DNA of 64,000 nucleotides, taken from Hordeum vulgare subsp. vulgare. Taxonomy: Eukaryota > Streptophyta > Magnoliopsida > Poales > Poaceae. The translations under genes were made by a program, and so were the position numbers. Positions within the stretch are counted from its first letter, which is position 1, and each line of letters starts with the position of its first letter. Where the stretch lies: positions 488,381,763 to 488,445,762 of the forward strand of contig NC_058524.1 in the NCBI RefSeq assembly GCF_904849725.1. The letters run 5' to 3'. The notes under the pieces were generated by a model. The model made no database searches, had not been told where the DNA came from, and was given only the letters and a program-made list of their open reading frames with translations. Shown one piece after another: positions 1 through 11,632 of this stretch.

Positions 1-2154
1 AATACCTCTGTCCTATCCTGTTGGTGAGATCTTGTAGTTGGTCCCGCTTTTCCAATTGTCTTAAAAGTTTCAGAAAGTGTTGTCTCAGGTTCTGTGTCTG
101 ATTCCACCACCTATGGGCACATGTCTTCCACCTCTGTGTCTCCTTCAAAGTTAATCACATGATCTTCTCTCTGTTTCCTCATCTGCTTCAACTCATCAAT
201 AATTTCATTTCCCTCCTCTACAGCTCTGTTATGCTCTTCTGGTTTGTACTCACACGAGTTGAAATCAACAAATCCACCATAATATGAGGGGCCATAGTAT
301 TCCCGAGCTTTCTTTTTACCCTTGGCCTTCTGCAAATTCATGTTCTCCTGTGTGTTCAGAAAAAAAATATGTTCACCTGGTTGTGTAGTACATATATGCA
401 CATCATATAGCTCCTCACTACTAGCTTTTTCAAAAGGAAACAATACCCCATCCTTATTTATACTTATTATGTTGCATTTCCCAACCTGCTCTATTGGTAT
501 CTGGGCCTCACATGAGTTTCCTATGTTCAAATCTCCAAGATTAGACTCAGTAGCCTTTATTACAGTGATGTTCAGCAACTTCTCAAGAGCATAATGATCA
601 AGCATCTCCTCTACAACGTCTTCGCTGTCTATGACCTGCAATCCCGCTCGCCCCTATCGCTCATCTTTCACATAGTACATGTAGTCGGCTTTAGTATATC
701 CCTCCTCAACCACCTTCAAATAAACAAGAGAGGCCTGAATAAGAATTTCCAACACAAGAGTCATTGAACGAATGAAAAGTATGTGATGAACACCGAAACC
801 TTGAATTGAACCCACCGGAGAAGAACAACTAGAAACAAGAAATGATGAACTTAACACTCAGCATCTTCTCAATTAATCACCGGATATGACACGGCAGAAA
901 AGATAGAGAAAACAACAATGAAAAGAAATGCACTTGGATGAAAATTGAATCATAGAAGTAAAAGGGCGGGAGGGTGGGGAAAAACAAAGACAACTTGGGA
1001 CAATGAGATGAACTCGTGAAAGAAATGAGAGATTGATCTTGAAAATATTGAAAAGGATTGAATTCACATGAAGAGAAGCACTCCGATTGGAAAAGAATTG
1101 ACATGACAACTCAGGTTGACAAGAATTGATAAGACAATTTGATTGAGCAAAGGAATTAATTAGCACTCCCATAGAAATATGAGAACACCACTTGGAAAAT
1201 ATATGAAATCACCACTTGACATCGAAGCAACTCGAATTACCATATTCAAACATAACAAAGGATGAGGCCTTCAAATTAAGCCAGAACAAATATATGACAC
1301 ATATTTCGATCGATATTTTCGTGGTAAGGTTTGCACGGGCTCGATCGTACATTGGATTATCATATTGAAATGACGCTCGAATATGCTCCCTAGGCGTAGC
1401 GAACTACAAGGCTTGACGGAGCATATGTGATGACATATATCGAGAATGTCCTTTGTAAGAACAACGTTAACAAACGAATCCACTAGATGTCAAACCCCAA
1501 CCTCACATCATGCATCTGTTGAAGATATCTTAGGTAACTATTTGAATTCCCACCTAAGAACTCCCTAAATATTATGGTAATGCAATCAGGTCCATGGATA
1601 CAAGGAGTAAAATCCATCACTCAACTCCTAGCAATAACACTACCCGTCCATTGTATCACATCCATCAACACATAACCAGAGATCTCGGAAATTCATCTAC
1701 CTCAGACGCTCGTAATCACAATGATACCAAGTATGGCAGTACATTCGGACGCTCACCACCAATACTAGGGATGTCAGACTCATCTTGCCACTACTAGTAT
1801 TGAAGCAATTTCGAACATCCTCCGTCTTGAGGTACTAAGGAAATTAAACGATAGCGAGTGTGACAAGAATCCGGTGGAGCTCAACTCCCCAGAAGAAATC
1901 AAGTCAGACAAGAGGTACCAAGTCAGAACTCCGTCACATGAGCATCATAGAGGTTCCAAAATACCCGCGTGCTCCTAAAAAAATTAAGAGAGAAGAGGAG
2001 TAGAATTAAATTTCATAAGTCGATATTCATCACCAGAGCATAGAAGAGGAGTAAAAAGAGTCCCACTCTTCGATATATAACTAGACTCAAAGTAGTTTTT
2101 CACTAGACTCGACTCAGCCATGTTCGATCAATCAAGGGGGCTCCTAGATCTGTA
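1..2154 (-). mobile_element. Internal region of a minus-strand LTR retrotransposon, entering from the left edge
   Basis: The primer-binding site at 2155-2170 shows that a minus-strand element has its 5' LTR to the right and its body here. No zinc knuckle, protease, reverse transcriptase or integrase motif could be read in this stretch. It contains one longer reading frame (111-641) and several short decayed ones. The part from 642 to 2154 is AT-rich leader-like sequence in which I see no gene. The superfamily cannot be assigned, because the pol genes would lie beyond the window. Confidence 0.5.
111..641 (-). CDS. Hypothetical protein, 176 codons, probably transposon-derived
   Basis: An open frame with a lysine- and glutamate-rich second half (KAKGKKKAREYYGPSYYGG, then a charged probable helix EEGNEIIDELKQMRKQRED). 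I do not recognise the family. There is no signal peptide or membrane segment. The frame continues upstream of the first Met after a stop codon, so the start is uncertain and this may be the tail of a longer decayed protein. Its position 1.5 kb downstream of a retrotransposon primer site on the same strand suggests it belongs to that element. A captured host exon cannot be excluded. Confidence 0.3.
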   Translation of the reverse strand: MQVIDSEDVVEEMLDHYALEKLLNITVIKATESNLGDLNIGNSCEAQIPIEQVGKCNIISINKDGVLFPFEKASSEELYDVHICTTQPGEHIFFLNTQENMNLQKAKGKKKAREYYGPSYYGGFVDFNSCEYKPEEHNRAVEEGNEIIDELKQMRKQREDHVINFEGDTEVEDMCP

Positions 2155-2170
2155 TGGCTCTGATACCAAC
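2155..2170 (-). other. Primer-binding site, tRNA-iMet type
   Basis: The minus strand reads GTTGGTATCAGAGCCA, the complement of the 3' end of plant initiator-methionine tRNA and the usual minus-strand primer of many plant LTR elements. It sits one base from a TG dinucleotide at 2172 that begins (on the + strand) the putative LTR TGTAAAGCCC. Confidence 0.8.
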
Positions 2171-2171
2171 T

Positions 2172-4200
2172 TGTAAAGCCCAAGATGCGATCCTATCCTT
2201 ATTTTGGCACGAGGGCCTCGATAGGGATAGAAGCGCATCTCATCGTTTCACAAGAAAGGATATCATTACAAGTATATGTACAGAAGAGATGAGTATATGG
2301 AATTGGCTTACACTCGCCACAAGCTACATCAAGATCACATCAATACAATAACATATTCAATCACCATGTAGAAGAGCAAGGTCCGACTACAGATGAAAAC
2401 AAACAATAAAAGAATGACGTCCATCCTTGCTATCCCAGGCTGTCGGCTTGGAACCCATCCTAGATCGAAGAAGAAGAAGAAGAAGAAGAAGAAGAAGAAA
2501 CTCCAAATAAAACAATCATCGCAATCACGTCTTAGTGTCACTTTACCTGTACCTGCAACTGTTGTTGTAGTAATCTGTGAGCCACAGTGACTCAGCAATC
2601 TCATTTCTAAAGGTATCAAGACTAGCAAAGCTTAATGGGTGAGGTATGGTTAAGTGGTGGGGCTGGAGCGAGTGACTAAGCATGTATTTGAGGTGGCTAA
2701 CTTACGAGTTTACTTCAAGTTACCTAGAACTGGATGTTAAACAAAGTTTCCAAGCTTGCCACATAACCACGAGCACGGCTTTCCGAAAGATTTAACCATG
2801 CAGGGGTGCTCCAACTAGTCCATCACAAACTACCACACGTTGCGTCAAAATAACCTCAACCACAGAAAACCTGTGATCTCCTCGGGTTCTTATTTAAAAA
2901 TCCTCAACCTCGAGATAGTCTAAAATATCCCCGGAATCCTTCGCACAAGACGCTCGAGAAAGGTAAAAACAAGTCCAACAAGGCCGCCCGGTGTGTCGAT
3001 CCCGATAGGAGCCGTGTATCTCATTCTCAGGACACGGCGGATGAGCGACACGTACAGCGGCCTGATAGAAATCTCATGAGTTGCCCCGGGTTGGCCCCGC
3101 ACTATGCTCTATTTAGGTCCAACACCATCAACACTAACCCTCCTTGTATTATGTTGAATTACTCCTCGGGTAGCGCTAACTCCCTATGCATCAAATTAAT
3201 ATCAGTATTATTATGTTGGGCAAATATAGTACCAATGTTGGGCCTTGTCATACAAGTTTTATCCCCAAACGGAAGTCAAGGGGGTCCCCATAGCAACCCC
3301 AAGCATGTTAGGAGCGCTCATTTATAGAACATAACACCGGTAGCCGAAACTAAGGACGCAAAGGTGGAACAAAACACCAGGCTAGAGGGCCAAGCCTTCC
3401 ACCTTTTAGCAAGTATATAGGTGCATTAAGTTAAATAGCATTAATATGGTGATATAACAAGGAACCCATGTTTTCACATGGATGCAACTGCACCTGCCAC
3501 TAGCAACACTATAAGAAGGTTGTGCGAGCGGTCACATAGCCAAACAGTGGTTTGCTGGGTTGTGAAAAGGTTAGAGGTTTTTCATGGCAATGTTGGGAGG
3601 CTTATTAAACAGGTGGTAGGCAGCAAGAGATAGCGAATAAACAAAACAACTAGCATGGCAATGATAATAATGGTATCTACGGAAATGGTCATTTGGTCTC
3701 TTATCCCGTGTGGAAGAAGAACGAATCCGTGATGAAGATGAGCCAATGTAGTTGAACGAATCCTCACATTTTGAAACGCTTGCGGAACTCTATCGAGAAG
3801 GAACAAACCGGAACAACAATCAACACATGATAACACCACACATATGCATGACATGATGCAAAATCATATATGATGCATGTCCTTTAATTATGCATGGCAC
3901 AACAAAGAACACCATTTTATTACTACACATTAAATGAAGCTCAATATGCAACAAGTTGCGTATTGACCAAACTCCACATTTAAATATTTAGTTCACTCCC
4001 GTTTATTTACTTTACAAGTTTAAGTATTGTTAAACATGGCAAGAGGTGAAGGAGAAATAAACTACACTATCTAGGCATTTTAAATGAGGTCGGAAACAAC
4101 ATATAGCATCTCCGAAATGACCCCACACGTCAATTTCGATATCTGTCCATATCTTTCCTAAACACAATTTTATTATTGTTAAACAGGAAAATAAATGCTA
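2172..4200 (-). mobile_element. 5' LTR (minus strand) of the left-edge retrotransposon, with following repeat DNA
   Basis: Sequence next to the primer site begins TGTAAAGCCC on the + strand, the expected LTR edge. The other edge was not located, because the second LTR lies outside the window, so the right limit is approximate. The stretch holds a (GAA)n run at 2467-2500 and moderately GC-rich, TATA-containing sequence around 2900-3300, but no gene. The style is that of long Triticeae retrotransposon LTRs. The part from about 3300 to 4200 may belong to another unrecognised repeat. Confidence 0.45.
2467..2500. repeat. (GAA)n microsatellite
   Basis: About eleven uninterrupted GAA triplets inside the LTR-like region. 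Useful only as a length-variable marker. Confidence 0.9.
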
Positions 4201-6120
4201 CCATGTTATTCTACACATTTTTCTAGCCAAGTTACATATGCTAGTCGTCAACCCGTGCGTCCTACACGGGCTAGTACATTATAAATAGGCATATATAATT
4301 TGAGCTTACAATATTTTATAGAAATTAAAATGTAAAAATAATTAGAATGTGGTTCTAATTTCTTGACACCAATAACACATATCAATGCATATTGGTTATT
4401 GTGTGATGAAAAGTAATTATTTCAGTTAATTCCGGATCCGATAGTTTTTGTATATGTAGAAACAATATACACTAATATTTAATTATGCAATCATATTTTC
4501 TGGTCATGGTTCGTAGATATATAACACATATAATGAAGGAACACATAATACACTACAACATGTGAGTATCAATCTCCTTTTGAATACATATCATTACCTA
4601 AATCTTTTGAATCCCACACTTGTTCCTTGAAAAGTATATTTGGTAACATATCTTACCTAAAAAAGATAGATATTTTCTCAATTGAAGTAATGTGTAATAT
4701 AATTTCATTTTGTTAGTAGTGTGAGTGAAATCTTGTGTTCTTGCCAAATGACTGTGTACTCTTTCTGTGTGAGTGAAATTTTGCATGCATGGTCAAATGA
4801 ATGTGATGGCCAATATAATCCATAAGGGATAAAAGGAAAACATTTGTCCACATATATTTACTGATATAACAGCCATGCAAAAGTACAATAAATCACTCAA
4901 CCCATCAATTTGGAACTTGCTAGTGCATGCAGATTTGTATGCGTACTTCTATTTTTCTCATATCCGTTCTTTGGAACATAACACCGAGAATTTCCAATGC
5001 GCTGAGCTAGCAGGTGGCCAATGACATAATATTGATCTGAAATATAACTATGAGTTTCGTGTTCCACTTCTAACCAATTCATGCCTTGAAATCCTTTAAT
5101 CAAAAAATCACCCGAACCATTAGTAGTATCATGGAAAGAAACTAAGAAATGGAATGATCTAATCAATAATGAAATTGTTTATAAGAAATAGCTGTCCAAC
5201 ACATCATTGGTAAATAAATATATATTTGTACAGTGCACGTATGTGGTGAATAGGTGGACCAAAGTTTCATCCATAAAAAGCTAGCAAAGATAAAACTGCA
5301 ATGTATTAGAGGAGGGAGTACCTGCAGGGGTCAATCCAATCAACACAGATATGTAAGACGCATTGCCACAGTGTTGGTGCTGCTAATTGCTACTGTTTCT
5401 CCCGCAAGAGGGCATCAATCATAGCAGTAGTAATAGACCATGTATTTCTTCTCTCTGAAGCTGCATGTGCTAGCCGTCGTCTTAAACAATATACAGGTGC
5501 CATCTGAGTCCACAGGGAAACGCTGCTAAAGATTATATGAGGTAGTAATAATAACAAAAATAAAAGGAGAAGGAAGCGGGACGGGAGACATCCAATAGAA
5601 ATAAAAACAAAGGAAGACGTGGTATTACTGGGCTGTGCTTCGGCCTTGAAGGGAGCAACCATGTTTAGAGAAAAGCAAAAAATAAAGGGAAGATTGCTTC
5701 TGCACGCCAGGGTGCTAAAATTATAGAAATAACTGTTTTGTAGGATAATATTAAGTGCAGATTTGTAAGGATTTGAGACATCTAAAACGTGACATATTTG
5801 TCTGAAATTACATGTTATCTGCTTGTATTCTATTTTCTGCATGCATCATATAATTCCGCGCACCATATCGGCCCATGTTGCTTTCAGGAGGTAGAAATTT
5901 GGCATATACACAAATATTATTACATTCCACAATTATTCTAGCAAATGAGAAAGAAGGACGTTCCTGTAGTTGCTTAGGTAAAAAATTCATGCCAATAATG
6001 AAGATATGCAAGGTCAGTGGAAACCTACCACTGAGAACCATGGCTTGGGGGTGCATGTTCAGACCTGCAAGTTGCCGCTGTCAAGACCAATGACATGATT
6101 AATGTCCTGGGTATCAATCT

Positions 6121-6256
6121 GTTGGCCATGTATGTGGATGACGATTAATTTTGTTTGGATGTCTACACCTCCACACACTGCCACTTGTGTTGGCCATGTA
6201 TATGGGTGAGATGATTAATCTTGTTTGGATGTCTACACCTCTACACGCTGCCACCA
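6121..6256. repeat. Tandem duplication, 68-bp unit
   Basis: Two adjacent copies (6121-6188 and 6189-6256), both starting GTTGGCCATGTAT and ending in CTACACGCTGCCAC-type sequence, with several substitutions between them. They lie inside the candidate Helitron. Confidence 0.75.
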
Positions 6257-6288
6257 CAGGGAGTATCAACATGACCAGAGTCGTGAAC

Positions 6289-6728
6289 GCCATTAAGGTA
6301 GCAGCATCACCTATTTGTCACCATGGCCGGCGGGAAGAGATTCACATGTAGTTTTCTCACTAAACTGCTCATCGAGGAGTATGTAGATTGAACCTGCTCA
6401 TTCATGCCATTAACTTTGCATGCATCTGTTTAAGAAAAGAACTTCCCTTACAAAAGAAGGAGAAGAACTTTATCTTCAATTATTCATCTGAAGATACATA
6501 CGTATGACGCCAATAAGATAGCAGCATGACCTACTCTCCACCATTACCGACACAAAGAGATTTACATGTAGTGTTCTCACAAAACTGCTCATCAAGGATG
6601 TAGGTAGATCAAACCTGCACATTAAAGCCATTAACTTTGAGTGCATCTATTTCAAAAATAACATCCTTTAAAAAAGGAGAGAAACTTTATCTTCAATTCT
6701 TCATGTGGAGATAAATACGTACAACAGC
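6289..6728. repeat. Tandem duplication, about 220-bp unit
   Basis: Copy 1 starts at 6289 (CGCCATTAAGGTAGCAGCAT) and copy 2 at 6509 (CGCCAATAAGATAGCAGCAT). Both contain an AACTGCTCATC segment, a CCATTAACTTTG segment and an ACTTTATCTTCAATT segment in the same order. Divergence is visible throughout, so the duplication is old. No gene is apparent in either copy. Confidence 0.8.
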
Positions 6729-7422
6729 CTCATCTGAAGATATAGACGTATATTCCTGCAAGACCAGACCATGCAGAAGCTCATGATCAACTGCTGCTGG
6801 CCAATACTTGTCGTGACTCCTCTCATGTGCACCCTTAACGCTTGAAATCTGCGAATATTTTCTGCGAATTCAAATCGAGTAGGGCTTGGAGTGTGAGCTG
6901 CGGTGCCACGAATCCAACGTAATTCCTCAACTCCACAACCTCAAGAATCGATGGTGGCCTCATTCTTGAAACTACCAGGGATATAGGTCCAAACTGGGAT
7001 GATACATCAGCCATCAAGTATCCAGAAACTTGGAGTAAGAAGAGGTTTAAAGATTGGAGAAGAAGGGGATTGAGGAGAGATTGATTGGGGATTGAGGAGA
7101 GATGAATTCCAGGTTGGTGGCGGCACTGTGACGTGTAGATTGAAAGCGGAAAGGGGTCAAGAGTGGGATTGACCCTCCGATCAGTTAATTACGGTTTTGT
7201 GATTGGGTGAACAGTAGAAGGTCCAATGTCCTTCATTAGAAAACTGAGGAAGGCACGTGAGCCTTTTGTGGGGAAAAATATTTTGCAGAATTGAAAAAAC
7301 TACGTACAATAGATTAGAAAAAAATATTGATCGATCTCGACCGTAATAATTTGGTCCCATCAGATTAACGGCTCGTAAAATCTAATTAACGTGGGATTTT
7401 TTAGGGAGTCTCAAATTAGTAT

Positions 7423-7464
7423 AAGTATAGATAGATATAGATAGATAGATAGATATAGATAGAT
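7423..7464. repeat. (GATA)n microsatellite at the edge of the candidate Helitron
   Basis: A run of TAGATAGATATAGATAGATA units that adjoins the proposed Helitron 5' end. From 7465 to 7690 the DNA is AT-rich with no gene visible. Confidence 0.85.
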
Positions 7465-7699
7465 GGATCATTTTAATCGGAGCCATGAATAATTAGTTAT
7501 GAATTAAATCATTTTAACATGACCTAATGCAAATTTAATTGAACAACACATTTAAATAATTTTAATATGCACGAAAGTTGGAAATTATTAATCTACACAA
7601 ATATACACATTTCACATATCTATATTTCTTTAATCCGATGCATGGTTAGAAAGTTGTTAGCATTTTAAAATATGCACATTTTCTAAAAATATAAATTCC

Positions 7700-9201
7700 C
7701 TAGTTAATATGAAAATCGCAGAACTCAAGAAAAAAAACGTATTCGGGCGGAATCCATCTAACGGGCCAAGCAGTACATTGGGTGCAACCTATTATAAAAC
7801 GCCCATGGCGAGGGTTAGCGGGGAAGCTCACCATGGGCTCGGCCCATGCGGGGGGAGGTTGGTCGGTTTGGGGAAGCGGTCGAGCTGGGCCTCGGGTGCC
7901 AGCGCGCGGGGATGGGCCGGCCCACCTGGTGTGGGGCGTGATGCTGGGCAGGCTTGGGGGAGATGGGCTGCCTGCACGCCCACGCGGGAGGTGGCGACCC
8001 ATGGTGGCGTCGGCTGAGCGTCGTTCTCCCGTGCTCCTCCCGGGGCAGGAGTCCATGACGGGAGCGACCGGGGCGCCGACGAGGGCTGCTGCACGAGGAA
8101 AGGCGACGGGAGGAGGCGGATCGGCCGCGGGATAGCCGGATCCGGCCGGCGGCGGCTCCAATCCACGTGGCGGCCGACGAATCCGGGCAGGGGCGGAGTA
8201 GATCGGGGCTGCCATGGCTAGCTGCTCTTGCACCTGAACAAAGAAGGGGAGAGAAATTTGTGAGGGAGAGAGAGTAGAGAGGAAGGAGGAGAGAAGGGGC
8301 GCGACAGCGGGCTCACCGCAGTGGTGCTCCGGTTGTTGTCGGCGGTTCTCCGGCGACATGGCTAACGGCCGGCGCGAGGGGGCTCGGGGCTGCGGGGCTA
8401 GACACGAGGCTGCAGCTCTGTGGTCCCCGGACGTGTCCGGTTTAACCGCAGACATGTCCGGTAAGTGGGGATTTTGGGCGATTTGTGGCCATTGGATGGG
8501 AATCCAATGGTCCAGATTTGGCCCTAGGGTAGGATTTCGGGTGAGAGAGAGAGGAGCTAGCAGGTGGGGTTTTTGAGGAGGGTGGCTGCAATTTTGGCTA
8601 GGGCGAAACCCTAGTGGAGTGAGAGAGCTCTCCCCATAAGGTGGGTTTATATAGGGAATGGTCTATGGTGGGATGAACCTCGTCCGTCCGATCGCGGTCC
8701 AACGACCATGGACGAAGGCAGGGGCTAGGTGGGTTAGTGGGCTATGTAGAGTATGGGCCAAGAAGAGATGGAAGTTTGGGCCGTGACACGTGTTTTCAAA
8801 ACATCCAAAACGTCTACTAAACCTATTGTCGTTATATATTTAACGGTTCGGGTATGAGACGAACTTTGATTGCAACGAAATTTGGCAGGTGGCCTACCTG
8901 CATTAAAATAAGACCGTCCGCCAAGTTTCAACTCAATCGAAGAATATTTTATACACACTTTTTAAAAACAATATTTAATCAATGACCCTGGCGCGTGCGT
9001 GTGTGGTTGGTCTCGAAATGATCAACGACAAAAAGGAGAAAACCGACAACTCCGATCTGATGCAAGTTTTGAAAATTAACGACAACAGAGTGCCAATGCA
9101 ATGCGGATGATGCGATGAAGAATGCGACAACCAAATAAATCACATGACGACAACGAGATAAAAATGTGAATCTTCTGGAGCATCGGTTCTGGGATGTTAC
9201 A
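7700..9201 (-). mobile_element. GC-rich LTR-like block, probable solo or truncated Gypsy LTR
   Basis: The right edge reads TGTAACATCCCAGAACC on the minus strand (from 9201), a start shared by several grass Gypsy LTRs. A minus-strand TATATAAACCC lies near 8647-8655, and a very GC-rich stretch (about 7800-8450) follows downstream of it, as in an LTR with promoter and leader. A minus-strand frame of 251 codons (7700-8455) is Pro/Ala/Arg-rich with no recognisable domain, and is probably open only because of GC content. The left edge and TSD were not found. Confidence 0.4.
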
Positions 9202-9480
9202 TCCCAGCTGTCAAATATGTATAAACTCATTTTTGAGATTCATTTTTTTATTTTTTAATATAAAATATCTATAACGTGGATAAAAAAACATTGCGTATAT
9301 TTGTGTTTTGTAGTCATGTAGGTCATCTTGTGGCTTGTGGATGGTAAATTTTATGGAGTACTTCAGAGGAGATATTTTGTCTCAGGCTCCTACACATGTA
9401 TTATCCTCTATGTATCATTATACTTATTCTATATTGTATCACTATTTAACTCTTATTAGTACGCATACTGTAGAACAAAA
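9202..9480. other. AT-rich stretch without a visible gene
   Basis: Low-complexity A/T-rich sequence with no frame, terminal repeat or splice pattern that I can support. Confidence 0.5.
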
Positions 9481-9495
9481 TTAGCTTTTATTTTA

Positions 9496-10179
9496 GTGGA
9501 CTCGGAATTGAACGTTGATAATATAAGAAATCGCGACATGAAAGATGAGGAAAACAACATAGATATCAGAGATTGTATGATTTCAGATGGACCCCCTCGG
9601 AATCTCAAAACATGGAATCGCCATGAAGTTCAGCTTCTCAGAGACATTCCATCTCACTACATGGATCTAAACTTTTGTATAAGTTACTATAATCATGTAT
9701 TACATTTTTCTCATAGCACTAATGTTTTCTTATTTTTATTTTAGTCGATATTCCACTATGCACGAGACCCAAGTCATCATGAAAATATGGACATTGCTAC
9801 GTTCAAATTGTTTCATAGCTGGCCTCACAACAATGAGTATCATATCTCACAATGTGATTTGGTAAGATTTTAATTTTTCATTTATAATAGTGGTTTATTT
9901 GGTATTAGTTAATATTTCATGTATTTCTAAATGTATGCATCATTGCAAATTTTCTTGCCTTGGGATATTTTTGGGTTATTCCTATTGTTTGTCTTGGATC
10001 AAGATAAAAAAGTTTTCTCAATTTTTGATCCGATGCCAATACCTACTTTGGGGAAGAATATACTTAAAACCATGGTCAATAACCTAAACTTCGCGCTTCA
10101 AGTTGCAAACACTACATTCAAGGACGATATCTCTAAATGGGAATGTATAGTTCCTCTTGTTCCAACAAACTCTCACTAG
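9496..10179 (+). pseudogene. Decayed exons of a Ulp1/C48-protease-like transposon protein
   Basis: Three coding-like segments on the + strand: 9496-9720 (acidic, with WNRHEVQLLRDIP), a middle segment near 9746-9860 (HYARDPSHHENMDIATFKLF then CDLV), and 9950-10179 (LDQDKKVFSIFDPMP then KWECIVPLVP). The last resembles the part of Ulp1-type cysteine peptidases that reads VLD..KK.....DP, a domain widely carried by plant MULE and CACTA elements. The His-Trp of the active site is not clear (WDIFGLFLLFVLD) and the catalytic Cys region is missing. Introns may separate the pieces (for example a GTAAGA donor near 9860). I infer a transposon-derived pseudogene; the family assignment rests on motif likeness only. 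Confidence 0.35.
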
Positions 10180-10900
10180 TATGAATCTTTTTAATGCATT
10201 ATAATACTAATTCATTCATTCAACGCACATTATGTGTTTATTTCATACATGCAGTGCCTTGTGAGGTTATTTGGTTTTTAATTACATGCACTCATTGTGC
10301 GATGGAAGGCTATATTTCCCTATACCCTAGGTGAACATTTACACCATGCTTAGTTGTATACACATTGCACATACAAAATTGTTATAACAATGTTGTACAA
10401 TGCACATGTAGGATGGTTTTGAACCGAGGAAGTGATTTTTGATGCATATTTTAAAGTATGAAGAAAATGAAGATCAAAACAATATTCCAACTCATTGAAG
10501 GAAGCATCATAGGTGGCATCTATACATGGACCTTCATTGCTTCAAAAGATGGACCTTCAAGACATGCTTAGTTTTGGTTTCTAAATATATTTTTGTAGCC
10601 ATTATAATACAATTATTATGTGACAATGAATTTTATGCGAAGACATGTTTCTGGATCGTTCTCGTATCATTGGGCATAAGACACATTTAAATGGCTGGTA
10701 AAAAGCTCATTAAAATAAATTTAGATCCAGAATATATGTTTTTACTATAGATTATTGTTATACGTGTGCTAGATCACAAATATGTCACAATTTCGACTTG
10801 ATAACATTTTGCATCCATCCAAAAAATCAGAACTTCTTTTACTTAGATACCATGTGAAGTCATTTTGTTTTAGACATGCATTGCACATGCATGCTTACTA
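10180..10900. other. AT-rich stretch without a visible gene
   Basis: No open frame of note on either strand and no terminal repeats seen. It is probably the non-coding remainder of the transposon around it. Confidence 0.5.
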
Positions 10901-10917
10901 GTATTTATTAACAATTG

Positions 10918-11330
10918 GCAGTTCTATTTTTGAGAGCATGACATTTTTATTATAAAGAGGGTGGCATGTTTAATGTAAAAAAGGATGGCAACTTTATTAT
11001 TAATAGGTGGTAGTTTGTTTTTTGAGAGCATAACATTATTATAATTGTTGACATGCCATTTTTATTATAAAGAGCATGGAATTTTTAATGTCAAGAGGAT
11101 GGCTGTTTTAAATTTGTATTATGTGGCAGTTTTCCTTTTGGGCTTATTGAGATAAAATATTTTATCTAGAGGATAGCAGTTTTATAAAGTAGCACGCCAA
11201 TTTTCATTCTTTTAAAAAAATATATATAGAGGATGGCAGATTAATGGTTTACCATGGCAAAAACAAATTTTAAATGACTTGACTTTTCGTTTTTGTTTTA
11301 AAGTCTTGGCAATTTTAAACAAAAAACACT
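10918..11330 (+). repeat. Cluster of short TGGCA-type repeats, possible DNA-transposon subterminal arm
   Basis: The motif GGATGGCA, GGTGGCA or ATGGCA, usually preceded by AGAG and followed by a T-rich tract, recurs about every 30-50 bp (for example near 10965, 10985, 11100, 11130, 11232, 11250). Such degenerate arrays are typical of subterminal repeats of grass CACTA or MULE elements. A similar array with the opposite orientation lies at 13980-14200, so the two could be the arms of one element. Confidence 0.4.
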
Positions 11331-11632
11331 TAAATGGACCTTCTGGGTCTCTCTGGATCGCCTGGTCTGCCCTTGGGAAGAACCGTCTGCTATACATATC
11401 TTTATGTGCTGCAATATATCACTTCTTTTAACATATGCTGCAATATATCACTTAATATAACGTGCTGTGACCTATTTTCTTCTTGTGAGTTGTTACCTAT
11501 TTTGTCAGTAACACATCATATGTCAGTGAACGTTCATCCATCCTCTATGTACATGGCAAGAACTCAAGGGGTATTTTCTTTTCAAAACTCAGCCGACCAG
11601 GATATCAGGAAACGAAGGAAAGAGTTGCCCAA

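Larger units (their letters stand above)
4241..7431 (-). mobile_element. Candidate non-autonomous Helitron (3.2 kb)
   Basis: On the minus strand the segment starts TCTATACTTATACTAATTTG right after an A, as plant Helitrons do (TC start, insertion between A and T). At the far end there is a hairpin, CCCGTG/CACGGG with a 7-nt loop (4252-4270), followed 7 nt later by CTAG (4241-4244), the Helitron CTRR end. The base after CTAG is C rather than the expected T. The inside is AT-rich with short decayed frames and two tandem duplications. No Rep/helicase was seen, so it would be non-autonomous. On the + strand the same hairpin is also directly followed by CTAG|T (4271-4275), so a separate + strand element ending there is an alternative. 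Confidence 0.45.

Noticed and set aside
4257..4275. Hairpin CCCGTG...CACGGG as a transcription terminator
   Set aside because: The DNA is a plant nuclear genome and the hairpin fits a Helitron end; intrinsic bacterial-type terminators are not expected.
7700..8455. 251-codon minus-strand frame in GC-rich DNA
   Set aside because: Composition is Pro/Ala/Arg-rich, other frames in the same stretch are equally open, no domain is visible, and the block looks like an LTR and leader. The frame is likely open because of GC content.
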